The notes under the pieces: model-generated
Seen by the model: the letters and a program-made list of their open reading frames with translations, nothing else
Told to the model about the DNA's origin: nothing
The model's database searches: none
Translations under genes and position numbers: made by a program
In this document: piece by piece, positions 24,464 through 32,435 of the stretch
Numbering within the stretch: position 1 is the stretch's first letter
Layout of the letters: each line of letters starts with the position of its first letter
Origin: Polyangium spumosum
Lineage (GTDB): Bacteria > Myxococcota_A > Polyangia > Polyangiales > Polyangiaceae
DNA length: 64,000 nucleotides
Assembly (NCBI RefSeq): GCF_009649845.1
Contig: NZ_WJIE01000010.1
Coordinates: 62,001 to 126,000, forward strand
Direction of reading: 5' to 3'

Positions 24464-26493
24464 ACGAGCACGAAATTGTTCAGCGTCGCCACGATCACGC
24501 CGATGATGCTCTCGCCTGCGATGAGGCCCGACGCGATCGGCACGACCATCTCCTCGGCCTTCTTGTTCATCTTGCCCCCGGCGTACGCGAGCAGCGCGCC
24601 GAGGAACATCGCCAGCGGGTAATAAAACGGCAGGATGAACCCGAGCCCGATCCCCGTCGGCGACGGCAGGTACTTCTTGTACTTCGGGAGCAGCTTCTCC
24701 AGCGCGACCAGCGCCGCGCCCACCACGAGCCCCACCGCGATACACGTCCGCGCCATCGGGTGCAGGTTGTCGATGCCCAGGATGAAGACCTCGGCGACCG
24801 CCTTCCACTGCTGCGCCGCCGGCGCCGGGAACGCGGGGTTGTCCCCCGTCAGCGCCTCCGCCGTCGGGATCAGCATGTAGAAGCCCACCACCGTCGCGAT
24901 CGTCCCCGGCAGGATCCCCATCATCTGCGCGACGAACTGCCGCCGCGGGTTCGCCCCGAGCAGGTAGCCCGACTTCAGATCGTTCAAGAGATCCGCGCTC
25001 GCGCTCGCCGAGCCCGCCGTGATCCCGGCCGTCATCAGGTTCGCCGTCGCGCTCTGCGGGATCAGCACGCCGTAGATGAGCTGCATGATCTTGCCCATCG
25101 CGCCCGTCGGCGTGATGTCCGTCTCGCCCGTCGCGCGGCACGCCACGAGCGAGAGCACGAACGTCAGCCCCACCGCGAGCAGCCCGAGGTGCAGCGGCAC
25201 CCCGAAGAACTTCCACGCGATCCCCACGACGCCCACGGTCGCGACGCTCCCGCCGATGGCGAACCAGCGCATCGGCACCTCGACCCCGGCCTTCGACGTC
25301 CCCGCGTCCCCCGCGACCTTCCCGAAGCTCTGGAACGCCCGGACGATCGTCCTCCACTGCATCACGAACGACAGCAGCCCCGACGCCACCAGCATCGGCG
25401 CGCCGATCCAGAGCCCGATGTCCTTCCAGGCCGTCTGCGGCTTCGCCGCCGCCGTCACCACCTGCCCGAGCTGGTTCGTCCACTGCGCTTCCATCGCGAT
25501 CGGCGTCACGACGATCGCGAGCACGAGCCCGCCCACCACCATCGAGATCGTCGCCCGCAGCCCCACGAGCGCGCCTGCCGCGACCAGCGCCACGCCGTGA
25601 TCCAGCTTGATGTTGAACGCGGAGAGCGCGTACGCCTTGCCCCCCGCCGTGATCTTGGGCAGCCAGTCGAAGATCGCCGACGCCCCCGGCAAGAGCGCCG
25701 CCCGTGTCACCACGCCCGCCGCGTCCACCGACTTGATGATGTTCAGGTCCTTGAGCAGCGGGATCATCCCCGCCACGGCCGCCGACGCCATCAGCGCGCG
25801 GCCCTTCTCGAGCGCGCTCGTGCCCTGGCTGTAGAGGCTCTGCAGGGTCACGGCCGCCGCGGTCCCCGACGGGAAGCGCAGCCGCTCCTGGTTGATCATG
25901 TTCCGCTTCATCGGGATGGCGATCACCGTCCCGAGCAACGCGAGCGCCACCGTCCAGGCCGCGAGCACCGGCCAGGGCATGTGCGTGCCCTTCGGGTTGC
26001 TCGGCGAGACGCTCAGCATGAGCAGGGCCGGGATCGCCGAGACCATCGTGCCGCCCGTCGAGTACCCCGCGGACGACGCGGTCGACTGCATGCAGTTGTT
26101 CTCGAGGATCGTCATCGGCGACTTCGCGATCCCGGCGCGCTGCAGGGCGCCCCAGATCGAGAAGGACAGGATGCACGCGGTGATCGCGACGCCGAGGTGC
26201 CAGCCCGTCTTCAGGCCGACATAGAGGTTCGTGAACGCGAGCAAGAACCCGAGCGCCGCGCCCATGCCGACGGCGCGAGGCGTGAGCTGCGCGGCCCTGT
26301 CGCCCCGGTACGCCTTGGCATACCAGGTGTCCTCGTCCATCTCGCCGACCGCCTCCGGCGCGATCTCGAGCGGCTTTCCGTGCTCGATCTCCTCCGCCGT
26401 CCTCGGCGCTCGCTGAAAGAGCGGCCCCTCACCTTCGGCCAACGCCGCGGGGCGCGGCTCCTCTGCGGGCGTCCCGATCTCGCCTTCGCTCAT
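24460..26493 (-). CDS. OPT-family oligopeptide transporter
   Basis: This is a 677-residue inner-membrane protein with about 14-16 hydrophobic segments after a 70-residue acidic cytoplasmic start. The segments GAALGFLLAFTNLYVGLKTGW and NNCMQSTASSAGYSTGG are hallmark OPT-family sequences, as is the loop with DLKSGYLLGANPRRQF. Bacterial members take up oligopeptides or metal chelates; specificity cannot be read here. It lies 39 bp downstream of the FemAB-like gene on the same strand and ends tail to tail with the ClC gene. Confidence 0.93.
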   Translation of the reverse strand: MSEGEIGTPAEEPRPAALAEGEGPLFQRAPRTAEEIEHGKPLEIAPEAVGEMDEDTWYAKAYRGDRAAQLTPRAVGMGAALGFLLAFTNLYVGLKTGWHLGVAITACILSFSIWGALQRAGIAKSPMTILENNCMQSTASSAGYSTGGTMVSAIPALLMLSVSPSNPKGTHMPWPVLAAWTVALALLGTVIAIPMKRNMINQERLRFPSGTAAAVTLQSLYSQGTSALEKGRALMASAAVAGMIPLLKDLNIIKSVDAAGVVTRAALLPGASAIFDWLPKITAGGKAYALSAFNIKLDHGVALVAAGALVGLRATISMVVGGLVLAIVVTPIAMEAQWTNQLGQVVTAAAKPQTAWKDIGLWIGAPMLVASGLLSFVMQWRTIVRAFQSFGKVAGDAGTSKAGVEVPMRWFAIGGSVATVGVVGIAWKFFGVPLHLGLLAVGLTFVLSLVACRATGETDITPTGAMGKIMQLIYGVLIPQSATANLMTAGITAGSASASADLLNDLKSGYLLGANPRRQFVAQMMGILPGTIATVVGFYMLIPTAEALTGDNPAFPAPAAQQWKAVAEVFILGIDNLHPMARTCIAVGLVVGAALVALEKLLPKYKKYLPSPTGIGLGFILPFYYPLAMFLGALLAYAGGKMNKKAEEMVVPIASGLIAGESIIGVIVATLNNFVLV

Positions 26494-26532
26494 GATCGCC
26501 TCATAGCATGGAGGCGGGGTGAACTGGTCTGC

Positions 26533-27663
26533 CTACCGGAACGCCACCTCTGGATTCGCCGCCTCTCTGGCGAGGGCCACCCGCTCCCGGGCGAGGTAAT
26601 CCCGGATCGCGGCGTCGAGCCTGGGATCGGCGACGTGGTGCACGCTGCGCGTGATCGTGGGTTCGAACCCCCGGCTCATCTTGTGTTCTCCCCCCGCGCC
26701 CGGCTCGAACCGCCCGATCTTCCGCAGAATGCATTGCTCGATCGAGTGATAGAAGCAAACATTGAAATGGAGGAAAGGCCGCTCCTCGGAGGCGCCCCAG
26801 TACCTCCCGTAAAGCGCGTCCTTCCCGGCGAAGTTGAACGCCCCGGCGATGGGCCTCTTGCCCTCCCGAGCGAGCACGACCTCGACCCCGTCCCCGAGCG
26901 CCGGCACGATCTCCTCGAAAAACGCGCGATTCAAGTACCGGCGCCCCCAGGTGAACTTGTCGACCGTGGCCGTGTAATACCCGAACATCGCGTCCACGAG
27001 CTCGGGCGTGATCTCGCGCCCCCGCAGCGTGGTGATCTCGATCCCCTGCGCGGCCATCTCGCGCCGCTCGCGCCGCCACTGATTGCGCCGCTTCGACGAG
27101 AACCGCGCGAGGTAATCGTCATACGTGACATACCCGGCGTTTTTCCAGTGAAATTGCAGCCCATACCGCTCGGCGAGCCCGAACCCCGCGAGCGCCTCGG
27201 CCTGCTCGTCGGTCGGAAAGAGGACATGCGCGCTGGAGATCTCCATCCGCGCCACGAGCTGCCGCAGCCCCTCGGCCACAGCCGCCGCGACCCGCGCGAA
27301 CTCCGCCCCCTCGGCCACGAGGACCCGCGGCGCCGTCGCAGGCGTGAACGGGACCGCGACGACGAGCTTGGGAAAATACTCGATCCCCGCCCGATGCGCC
27401 GCGCCCGCCCAGGCATGATCAAAGACGAACTCCCCCTCGCTGTTCCCCTTGAGGAAAGCCGGCACCGCCGCCACCATCCGCTCGCCCTCATGCAGCGTGA
27501 GGTAGTGGGGGAGCCAGCCCGAGCGAGGTTCGACGCACCCCGTCCGCTCGAGGACGTCAAAAAACGCCCAGCGCAAGAAGGGAGCCTCGGAGACGCCGCC
27601 AAGGGCATCCCAAGCCGCCTCGGGTACGTCACGGATGGTCGGATGGACGCGGAGTTCGAACAC
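26533..27663 (-). CDS. FemAB-like GNAT-family acyltransferase (DUF482)
   Basis: The product, about 376 residues, matches the peptidoglycan biosynthesis/recognition FemAB-like GNAT group. It starts FELRVHPTIRDVPEAAWDAL, as expected for DUF482. Later landmarks are the segment SSAHVLFPTDEQAEAL, YLARFSSKRRNQWRRER, GAFNFAGKDALYGRYWGA and HFNVCFYHSIEQCI. The frame is open to 27789, but that would overlap the divergent Uma2 gene, so I chose the GTG at 27663, which gives the family N-terminus. Substrate is unknown. It is 39 bp upstream of the OPT transporter and may be co-transcribed with it. Confidence 0.85.
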   Translation of the reverse strand: MFELRVHPTIRDVPEAAWDALGGVSEAPFLRWAFFDVLERTGCVEPRSGWLPHYLTLHEGERMVAAVPAFLKGNSEGEFVFDHAWAGAAHRAGIEYFPKLVVAVPFTPATAPRVLVAEGAEFARVAAAVAEGLRQLVARMEISSAHVLFPTDEQAEALAGFGLAERYGLQFHWKNAGYVTYDDYLARFSSKRRNQWRRERREMAAQGIEITTLRGREITPELVDAMFGYYTATVDKFTWGRRYLNRAFFEEIVPALGDGVEVVLAREGKRPIAGAFNFAGKDALYGRYWGASEERPFLHFNVCFYHSIEQCILRKIGRFEPGAGGEHKMSRGFEPTITRSVHHVADPRLDAAIRDYLARERVALAREAANPEVAFR

Positions 27664-27742
27664 AGGGTCCAGGTATCGTCGGCGGGAGCGGGGAGGTTGG
27701 CAAGGGGCATGGCCGTTGCGCGCGCCCGCTGCCCCGGGCAAG

Positions 27743-28390
27743 ATGGCTCGCATGGGCGACCCCGCGCGAAAGATCAAGCCGCCTGTCAAGCCTGCGACGC
27801 TGGAGGATCTGCTGGCGATCCCCGCGGAGGAGCGCCGTCACGAGATCATCGACGGCGAGCTCGTCCCGAAGGAAGCGTCGAGCCCGCGGCATGGCCTGGG
27901 CCAAGTCAGCATGAGCGGACAGCTCTGGAGCGTCTTCGGAGGTCCACCAGGGCGCCGGGGCCCGGGCGGCTGGTGGATCCTCTCGGAGGTCGAAGTCCTC
28001 TTCGCCCCGGATCAGCTCTACCGCCCCGACATCTCCGGCTGGCGTCGTGAACGGTTGCCCCGGCTGCCCGACACCTGGCCCATGACGTTGCGCCCCGACT
28101 GGGTCTGCGAGATCCTCTCCCCGAGCAACACCACGAACGACACGGTCAAGAAGCGCCGCACCTACCACCGTTATCAGGTCCCCCATTACTGGATCCTCGA
28201 TCCGATGCGCGGCGAGCTCACGGTCTACCGCTGGGCGGACGGCGGGTATCTGGTCGTCGCCGAGGCCACGCGCGGCGAGCGTATCCGCGCCGAACCTTTC
28301 GACGCCGTCGAGCTCGATGTGGATGAATTGCTCGGGTACGGGGAGGAAGCCGAAGAGGAGACGCCGCCCGCGGGCGAGCCCGAGCCCTGA
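27743..28390 (+). CDS. Uma2-family PD-(D/E)XK nuclease-fold protein
   Basis: This protein of about 215 residues has the Uma2 (DUF820) pattern: a start region PATLEDLLAIPAEERRHEIID, RPDISGW, WVCEILSPSN and a Tyr/Trp-rich end HYWILDPMRGELTVYRW. The Asp of RPD and the Glu of CEILS correspond to the nuclease-fold metal-binding residues. Uma2 proteins are abundant in myxobacteria and cyanobacteria and are suspected to be mobile, but their biological function is unproven. The start may be 27743 or 27752. It is divergent from the FemAB-like gene with about 80 bp between starts. Confidence 0.85.
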   Translation: MARMGDPARKIKPPVKPATLEDLLAIPAEERRHEIIDGELVPKEASSPRHGLGQVSMSGQLWSVFGGPPGRRGPGGWWILSEVEVLFAPDQLYRPDISGWRRERLPRLPDTWPMTLRPDWVCEILSPSNTTNDTVKKRRTYHRYQVPHYWILDPMRGELTVYRWADGGYLVVAEATRGERIRAEPFDAVELDVDELLGYGEEAEEETPPAGEPEP

Positions 28391-28402
28391 GGGCGCGGCG
28401 CC

Positions 28403-28432
28403 TTGACAATGGCCGCCGCGCCCCCGTAGCCT
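28403..28432 (+). promoter_or_regulatory. Sigma-70-type promoter
   Basis: TTGACA (28403-28408), an 18-bp spacer and TAGCCT (28427-28432) precede the gene at 28458. A GGAGG Shine-Dalgarno at 28447-28451 sits 6 nt before its ATG. Confidence 0.6.
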
Positions 28433-28457
28433 GCGCCGCGACATACGGAGGAACCCC

Positions 28458-29195
28458 ATGGCTGCACCGAGCTTCGCCCACGTCCCCGAGGAGGGGTTCA
28501 AATCCTTCGCGCAGGAGCTCTCGCAGGGAGCGTGGGCGCTCATCGATACCAAGCCTTACGCGGGGCCCGGCGACACAAAAGCGAAATCGCTCGGCGACGC
28601 GCCGCTCCTCGTGACGTGCAAGCTCCGGCTCACGTGGGTCATCGCCGAGCTCGTCTCGGCCCGAGGCGGCGCGGACAGCGCGCAAGCCGCGGACGACGCC
28701 TGGGACAGCGCGCAGCGCCGCGGCCAGAGCCTCCTCCACGCCGCGACGCTCGACCCGAGCCCCGACCGGCGCGCCGCGGCGACGCGCCTCCAGAAGGCGC
28801 TCATGAAAGGTACGGGCACGGCCCAGACGAAGCTGCGTTATCAGCAGGAGGTCGATTACGGCCGCACGCAGCTCTCGCTCGCGAACGAGCCCCAGAATGC
28901 AGCCGACATCGATCTGCTCGGCCTCGGCGGCTGGCTCGTGGAGGTCGAGCAGGCGACGGAGTCGCTCGCCGAGGCGATCGGCTACGAGCAAGGCACGGGC
29001 CGCCGGCCGTTCCAGCGCAGGCGCGCGGCGCTCTCCGCGTGCTCGACGAACTTCGTGGTCGTGGAGAATGAGCTCGCCTGGGCGCTCCGCCACGGAGACG
29101 AGGCCGACCACAAGCGCGTGAGCGCGCTCCTCGAATCGCTGCACGGCCTCGCGAGGCGATACCCGCCGCCCGCCCCGGCGAAGCCCGAGGCATAG
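28458..29195 (+). CDS. Hypothetical cytoplasmic helical protein
   Basis: I do not recognise this 245-residue protein. It has no signal peptide or membrane segment. The sequence is mostly helical and rich in Ala, Glu, Arg and Leu, and includes repeated Trp residues (LRLTWVIAEL, GLGGWLVEVEQ, ENELAWALRHG). A good promoter and Shine-Dalgarno and normal codon use show that it is a real gene. It is monocistronic, with about 370 bp of non-coding DNA behind it. Confidence 0.75.
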   Translation: MAAPSFAHVPEEGFKSFAQELSQGAWALIDTKPYAGPGDTKAKSLGDAPLLVTCKLRLTWVIAELVSARGGADSAQAADDAWDSAQRRGQSLLHAATLDPSPDRRAAATRLQKALMKGTGTAQTKLRYQQEVDYGRTQLSLANEPQNAADIDLLGLGGWLVEVEQATESLAEAIGYEQGTGRRPFQRRRAALSACSTNFVVVENELAWALRHGDEADHKRVSALLESLHGLARRYPPPAPAKPEA

Positions 29196-29563
29196 CAGCG
29201 TCAGGTCCCATCGGCGCTTCGGCGCGGAAGCGGCGCGCCGGATGGAGCGCGGCGGAGGGGGGCGCCGTTCGGCGTCGGCGACGGTCGGGGGCGCCCGTCC
29301 GGTCGAGCGCCGCTTTCACGGATCATCGCTCGGCGGCGCGTGGATCTCGGCCGTCGTCGCTCCCCGGCATCGCCGCCGGGGGCCGTCACCGATGCCGGGG
29401 AGCGGTGATCCGGCCCGGCGGCGGTGCGGCGTGGCGGCGCCGCGGCGGAGCGCCGATGCCAGGTCGGGCTGCCGGCGCGGAGCGGCGCGGGCGGGGGGCG
29501 GTGAAGCTCCCTGCGTCGGTCTCCGTCGTTGTTCGGCCGAGTCACGTGTGATTCGATACTGCC
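29196..29563. other. Non-coding GC-rich stretch before toxin-like gene
   Basis: No supported gene was found in these 368 bp. The stretch is rich in CGG/CCG repeats and holds one large perfect inverted repeat (29359-29403). A weak GATACT hexamer near 29553 could be the -10 of the downstream lipoprotein gene. Confidence 0.5.
29359..29403. repeat. 14-bp perfect inverted repeat
   Basis: GCTCCCCGGCATCG (29359-29372) is repeated exactly as its reverse complement at 29390-29403, with a 17-nt loop. There is no T-run. It could end transcription of the upstream gene or act on the toxin-like gene that starts 160 bp later. Confidence 0.55.
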
Positions 29564-30550
29564 ATGCGAGCCATGGGGAGACGCCGCTTCGTTGTGCTGG
29601 GCGTGCTGGGATGGGTATTCGGTGGGGCATGGATGACGGGCGCGTGCGACGGGTCGAGCGGGCGCTTTCCCCCTCTCGACGTGAAGCCCCCCGACACGTC
29701 GACCGAGACGCCGGAGCAATGCCCGGACACCCTCGAATATCCGTGCAAACGTTACCACATCCCACTCGTGGGAAATCCGAGCACGGACGTGGCGCTGCGC
29801 GCCAAGTACATCGCGGCGTTTGGCTCGGCCTGCTACACGTCCGAGCCGAGCGTGTTCGGAGACAGCACGTTCAACTGCTTTTACAAAACCATCGACAAAG
29901 CATGCAAAGACGCAGCGCTCATCGGCGAGGTGTCGGGCAATGCGCCGTATGACAAGGGCTATACGTGTCAGCCCGTCGCTGGCACGGATGACTACACGCT
30001 GCAGATCGGCCCGGATGTCGCGAACAGCCTGCCGGTACGGTACAGGGACGCGCCGAGGCAGACGCCGCTGGTCGTGGTCGACGGGGTGCCGGTGGAGGTG
30101 AGCGGGCCGTATCGGGACTTGGTCGATCCGGTAGAGGTCGCGCCGGGGTATGAGTTTGACGGCAACAGCGGCATTGGCGACGGCGATGGCGGTTCCCTCG
30201 AGCAGAGGGAGTGGGTCCTCGCGGTCAACCGCAAAAAGAACAAGGGCGAGATTCGTTCCGATCTCGCGGGCTTCAAGTTTCCTTGTAAGAAGGGCGAGCC
30301 AGCGATATGCACCGAGCCGGACTTCCTCGAAGATCCAGACGCCGAAGAAAGGTCGCCTTTTTTTGCGGATACGGTCGCACAGGTGCACCACGTCGTGCCC
30401 AGGAAGGACAAGCGCTGTTGCCCCTGGGGCACGAACTCGTACGAGAATGCGGCGGTCATCTCGGCGAAGCTCAACCGGCATTTCACGAACAACGACCCGC
30501 CGGCGGAGGAGGTGAAGAGGCTCAACGACGCGGCGGCGTACACGCCGTGA
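29564..30550 (+). CDS. Lipoprotein with C-terminal HNH-type nuclease motif (candidate SitA-like toxin)
   Basis: The 328-residue product begins with a basic n-region, a hydrophobic core and a lipobox ending at the Cys of TGAC (Cys28), so it should be an exported lipoprotein. The middle has several Cys residues (29704-30300) that could form disulfides. The last third resembles HNH nucleases. EWVLAVNRKKNKGEIRSDLAG looks like the strand and turn before the catalytic core; the core is AQVHHVVPR with His275-His276, then GTNSYEN with Asn295, and LNRH with His306. Known myxobacterial SitA toxins are lipoproteins with variable C-terminal toxin domains followed by an immunity gene, which is exactly this layout. 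Nuclease activity and transfer are inferences. The start could also be the ATG at 29573. Confidence 0.7.
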   Translation: MRAMGRRRFVVLGVLGWVFGGAWMTGACDGSSGRFPPLDVKPPDTSTETPEQCPDTLEYPCKRYHIPLVGNPSTDVALRAKYIAAFGSACYTSEPSVFGDSTFNCFYKTIDKACKDAALIGEVSGNAPYDKGYTCQPVAGTDDYTLQIGPDVANSLPVRYRDAPRQTPLVVVDGVPVEVSGPYRDLVDPVEVAPGYEFDGNSGIGDGDGGSLEQREWVLAVNRKKNKGEIRSDLAGFKFPCKKGEPAICTEPDFLEDPDAEERSPFFADTVAQVHHVVPRKDKRCCPWGTNSYENAAVISAKLNRHFTNNDPPAEEVKRLNDAAAYTP

Positions 30551-30603
30551 TGCCGCGAGCGCACGTTTGTCACGACCACGTGGACGCCGAGAGCAACGTG
30601 GCG

Positions 30604-30611
30604 TAAGGAGG
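30604..30611 (+). promoter_or_regulatory. Strong Shine-Dalgarno fixing a GTG start
   Basis: TAAGGAGG lies 4 nt before the GTG at 30616. It decides the start of the duplicated protein and predicts high expression relative to the lipoprotein gene, as expected for an immunity factor. Confidence 0.65.
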
Positions 30612-30615
30612 CAAG

Positions 30616-32184
30616 GTGATCGAGTGGAATCATCGGTACGGAAACCTCGACTTCGACCGAGGCGCCATCGTGCGCGCCGCGTTGCGCGCCTACGTCGAGG
30701 CCATCTTCGGGAGCGGCGCGCTCAAACGCGTGTCGTTCGCAGCCTGCGCCTACGCGGGATGGACGGGGGACCTCGAGCGGGGCGCTTTCCGTGACGACGA
30801 CGGATGCGGAAACTATAACGTCGTGGCGTGGACCGAAGCGGGCATCGTCGGCCTCGCGTACGAGCTCGGGTGGGGTCCGATCGAGCAGCTCGATCTTTCG
30901 CCCTCTGCGGTGACCGGGGGCCCGGACGACGTGCGCGGGGCGGTGCCAGGGCTTCCCGAGGCCCTGGAGCCCGCCCTCGTGATGGCCACCGGCATGCTCG
31001 GAGTGGGACCCGAGCATGGACAGAGGGATGCCGGCGTGGGCTTCTGGCTCCACGGCGATCGCGCCGGCGGCACGTTCTTCGACGATCCGACATCGCCGGG
31101 CGCCAAGGGCCTGGCCATGTGGGGCTTGCTCCGAGGCGGTCGGCTCCTGCCGCCGATCTATCTTTCCACTCATCCAAGTAACAGCGCGGCCCTGGCGGAG
31201 TGCGACCGCAAAGATGCCCCCATCCACGCGCTCCTCGACGCCGTGGTCGATCGGAGGCTGAAAGGCCCCACCGAATTCACGCCCGCCGAGCTCGAGGCGC
31301 TCCGGGTCCCAGCGTCCGACCCGACGCGCCACCTTGGCGCCCAGCGTTTGCTTCAGAAGGTCGGCATCACCTGGCCCGGCTCGCCCGAGATCCCCGATCT
31401 GCCGCGGCAACGACGTCGGAACCCTTTTTTTCCCAACCCCCCGACGACGACGGTGCGCCCCCGTCGCGGCGTCGACCAAGGCACCCTCGTGCGCGCCGCA
31501 TTGCGGGCCTACGTCGAAAACGTCCTCGCTCGGCTCGACCCGCTCGATCGCCATCCCTTCGCGGCCTCCTTCGTCCCGCGCTGGACCGGGGACCTCGAGC
31601 AGGGCGCCTTCCGGAATGGCGACGCAGGCGGGGGCTACGAGGTCATTGCCTGGAGCGACGCGGGCGTCGTCGGCCTCGCGTACGAGCTCGGTTATGGCCC
31701 GATCGAACACCTCGAGCTCCCGATCGACGCGGTGAAAGGCGGCCCGGACGACGTGCGCGTGGCATTGCCGGAGCTCCCCGCCGAGCTCGCGTCCACGCTC
31801 GAAATGGCCACCTGCCTGCTCGATGTGGGAGCGCATGGAGAGAAGCTCGCGAGCGTGGGCTTTTGGCTTCGTGGCGCAGAGGTCGGCGGCTCGTTTCACG
31901 ACACCTACATCATGAAGGGCGCGGAGCGGCTGCGCGCGTGGCACTCCCTCCAAGGGGGACGGCTGCGGCGGTGGTATCAAGGCTCGTACGTGGCGGACCT
32001 CGGCCGCACGAAAGCCGCGCCCATCCAGGCGCTCGTGGACGCAGTGACCACCCGCGCCCTCGCCGGCCCCACGGAGCTCTCGCCGGACGAGCTCGCGACG
32101 CTGCTTCCCACCCCGCCCGATCCCGCGCGATTGCTCGAAGCGCGACGTTTGCTTCAGCAGGTCGGCGTCACCTGGCCCGGCTAG
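30616..32184 (+). CDS. Protein of two homologous halves, candidate immunity protein
   Basis: I do not recognise this 522-residue family. It has no signal peptide. It is an internal duplication: residues 15-255 and 288-522 are clearly homologous. Paired landmarks are VRAALRAYVE in both halves, WTGDLERGAFR / WTGDLEQGAFR, GIVGLAYELGWGPIE / GVVGLAYELGYGPIE, and the closing GITWPG / GVTWPG. An Arg/Pro-rich linker joins the halves. The gene starts 65 bp after the nuclease-like lipoprotein, on the same strand, with a very strong Shine-Dalgarno. A cytosolic partner right behind an exported nuclease is best explained as its immunity protein. The two halves may neutralise two toxin molecules or variants. 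Confidence 0.65.
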   Translation: MIEWNHRYGNLDFDRGAIVRAALRAYVEAIFGSGALKRVSFAACAYAGWTGDLERGAFRDDDGCGNYNVVAWTEAGIVGLAYELGWGPIEQLDLSPSAVTGGPDDVRGAVPGLPEALEPALVMATGMLGVGPEHGQRDAGVGFWLHGDRAGGTFFDDPTSPGAKGLAMWGLLRGGRLLPPIYLSTHPSNSAALAECDRKDAPIHALLDAVVDRRLKGPTEFTPAELEALRVPASDPTRHLGAQRLLQKVGITWPGSPEIPDLPRQRRRNPFFPNPPTTTVRPRRGVDQGTLVRAALRAYVENVLARLDPLDRHPFAASFVPRWTGDLEQGAFRNGDAGGGYEVIAWSDAGVVGLAYELGYGPIEHLELPIDAVKGGPDDVRVALPELPAELASTLEMATCLLDVGAHGEKLASVGFWLRGAEVGGSFHDTYIMKGAERLRAWHSLQGGRLRRWYQGSYVADLGRTKAAPIQALVDAVTTRALAGPTELSPDELATLLPTPPDPARLLEARRLLQQVGVTWPG

Positions 32185-32368
32185 CCCGCGCTCCCCGTTT
32201 CGCCGCGGCCAAGCAGCTCCTGGCCCCTTTCAGGCGGCGAATGCGTGTCACGCGCCCATGACACCGAGCGGCGCCCAGCGTCGCGCGCCCATCACACCTG
32301 TCACGCCGCCGTGTCGCCCGCTCCGCGGCGAATTCGCCGGAATGCGCGAACTCGTGCGCCTGCGACGC

Positions 32369-32385
32369 TGGCACGGGCCGTGCCA
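32369..32385. promoter_or_regulatory. Dyad upstream of secreted hydrolase gene
   Basis: TGGCACGG and CCGTGCCA form an 8-bp dyad around one central base, ending 50 bp before the hydrolase ATG. This could be an operator. No regulator gene is adjacent. Confidence 0.35.
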
Positions 32386-32435
32386 ATACGCGGCGCCTAC
32401 GGACGACCCACGCGAGGGGGCAGGGAGAACTTCTC

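Noticed and set aside
26640-26680. GGGTTCGAACCC, a tRNA T-loop-like sequence
   Set aside because: It lies inside the FemAB-like coding sequence and no acceptor or anticodon stem can be built around it.
24760-28050. A 1096-codon plus-strand open frame over OPT and FemAB-like genes
   Set aside because: It crosses three real genes and reads as low-complexity Arg/His/Pro/Glu; clearly a shadow.
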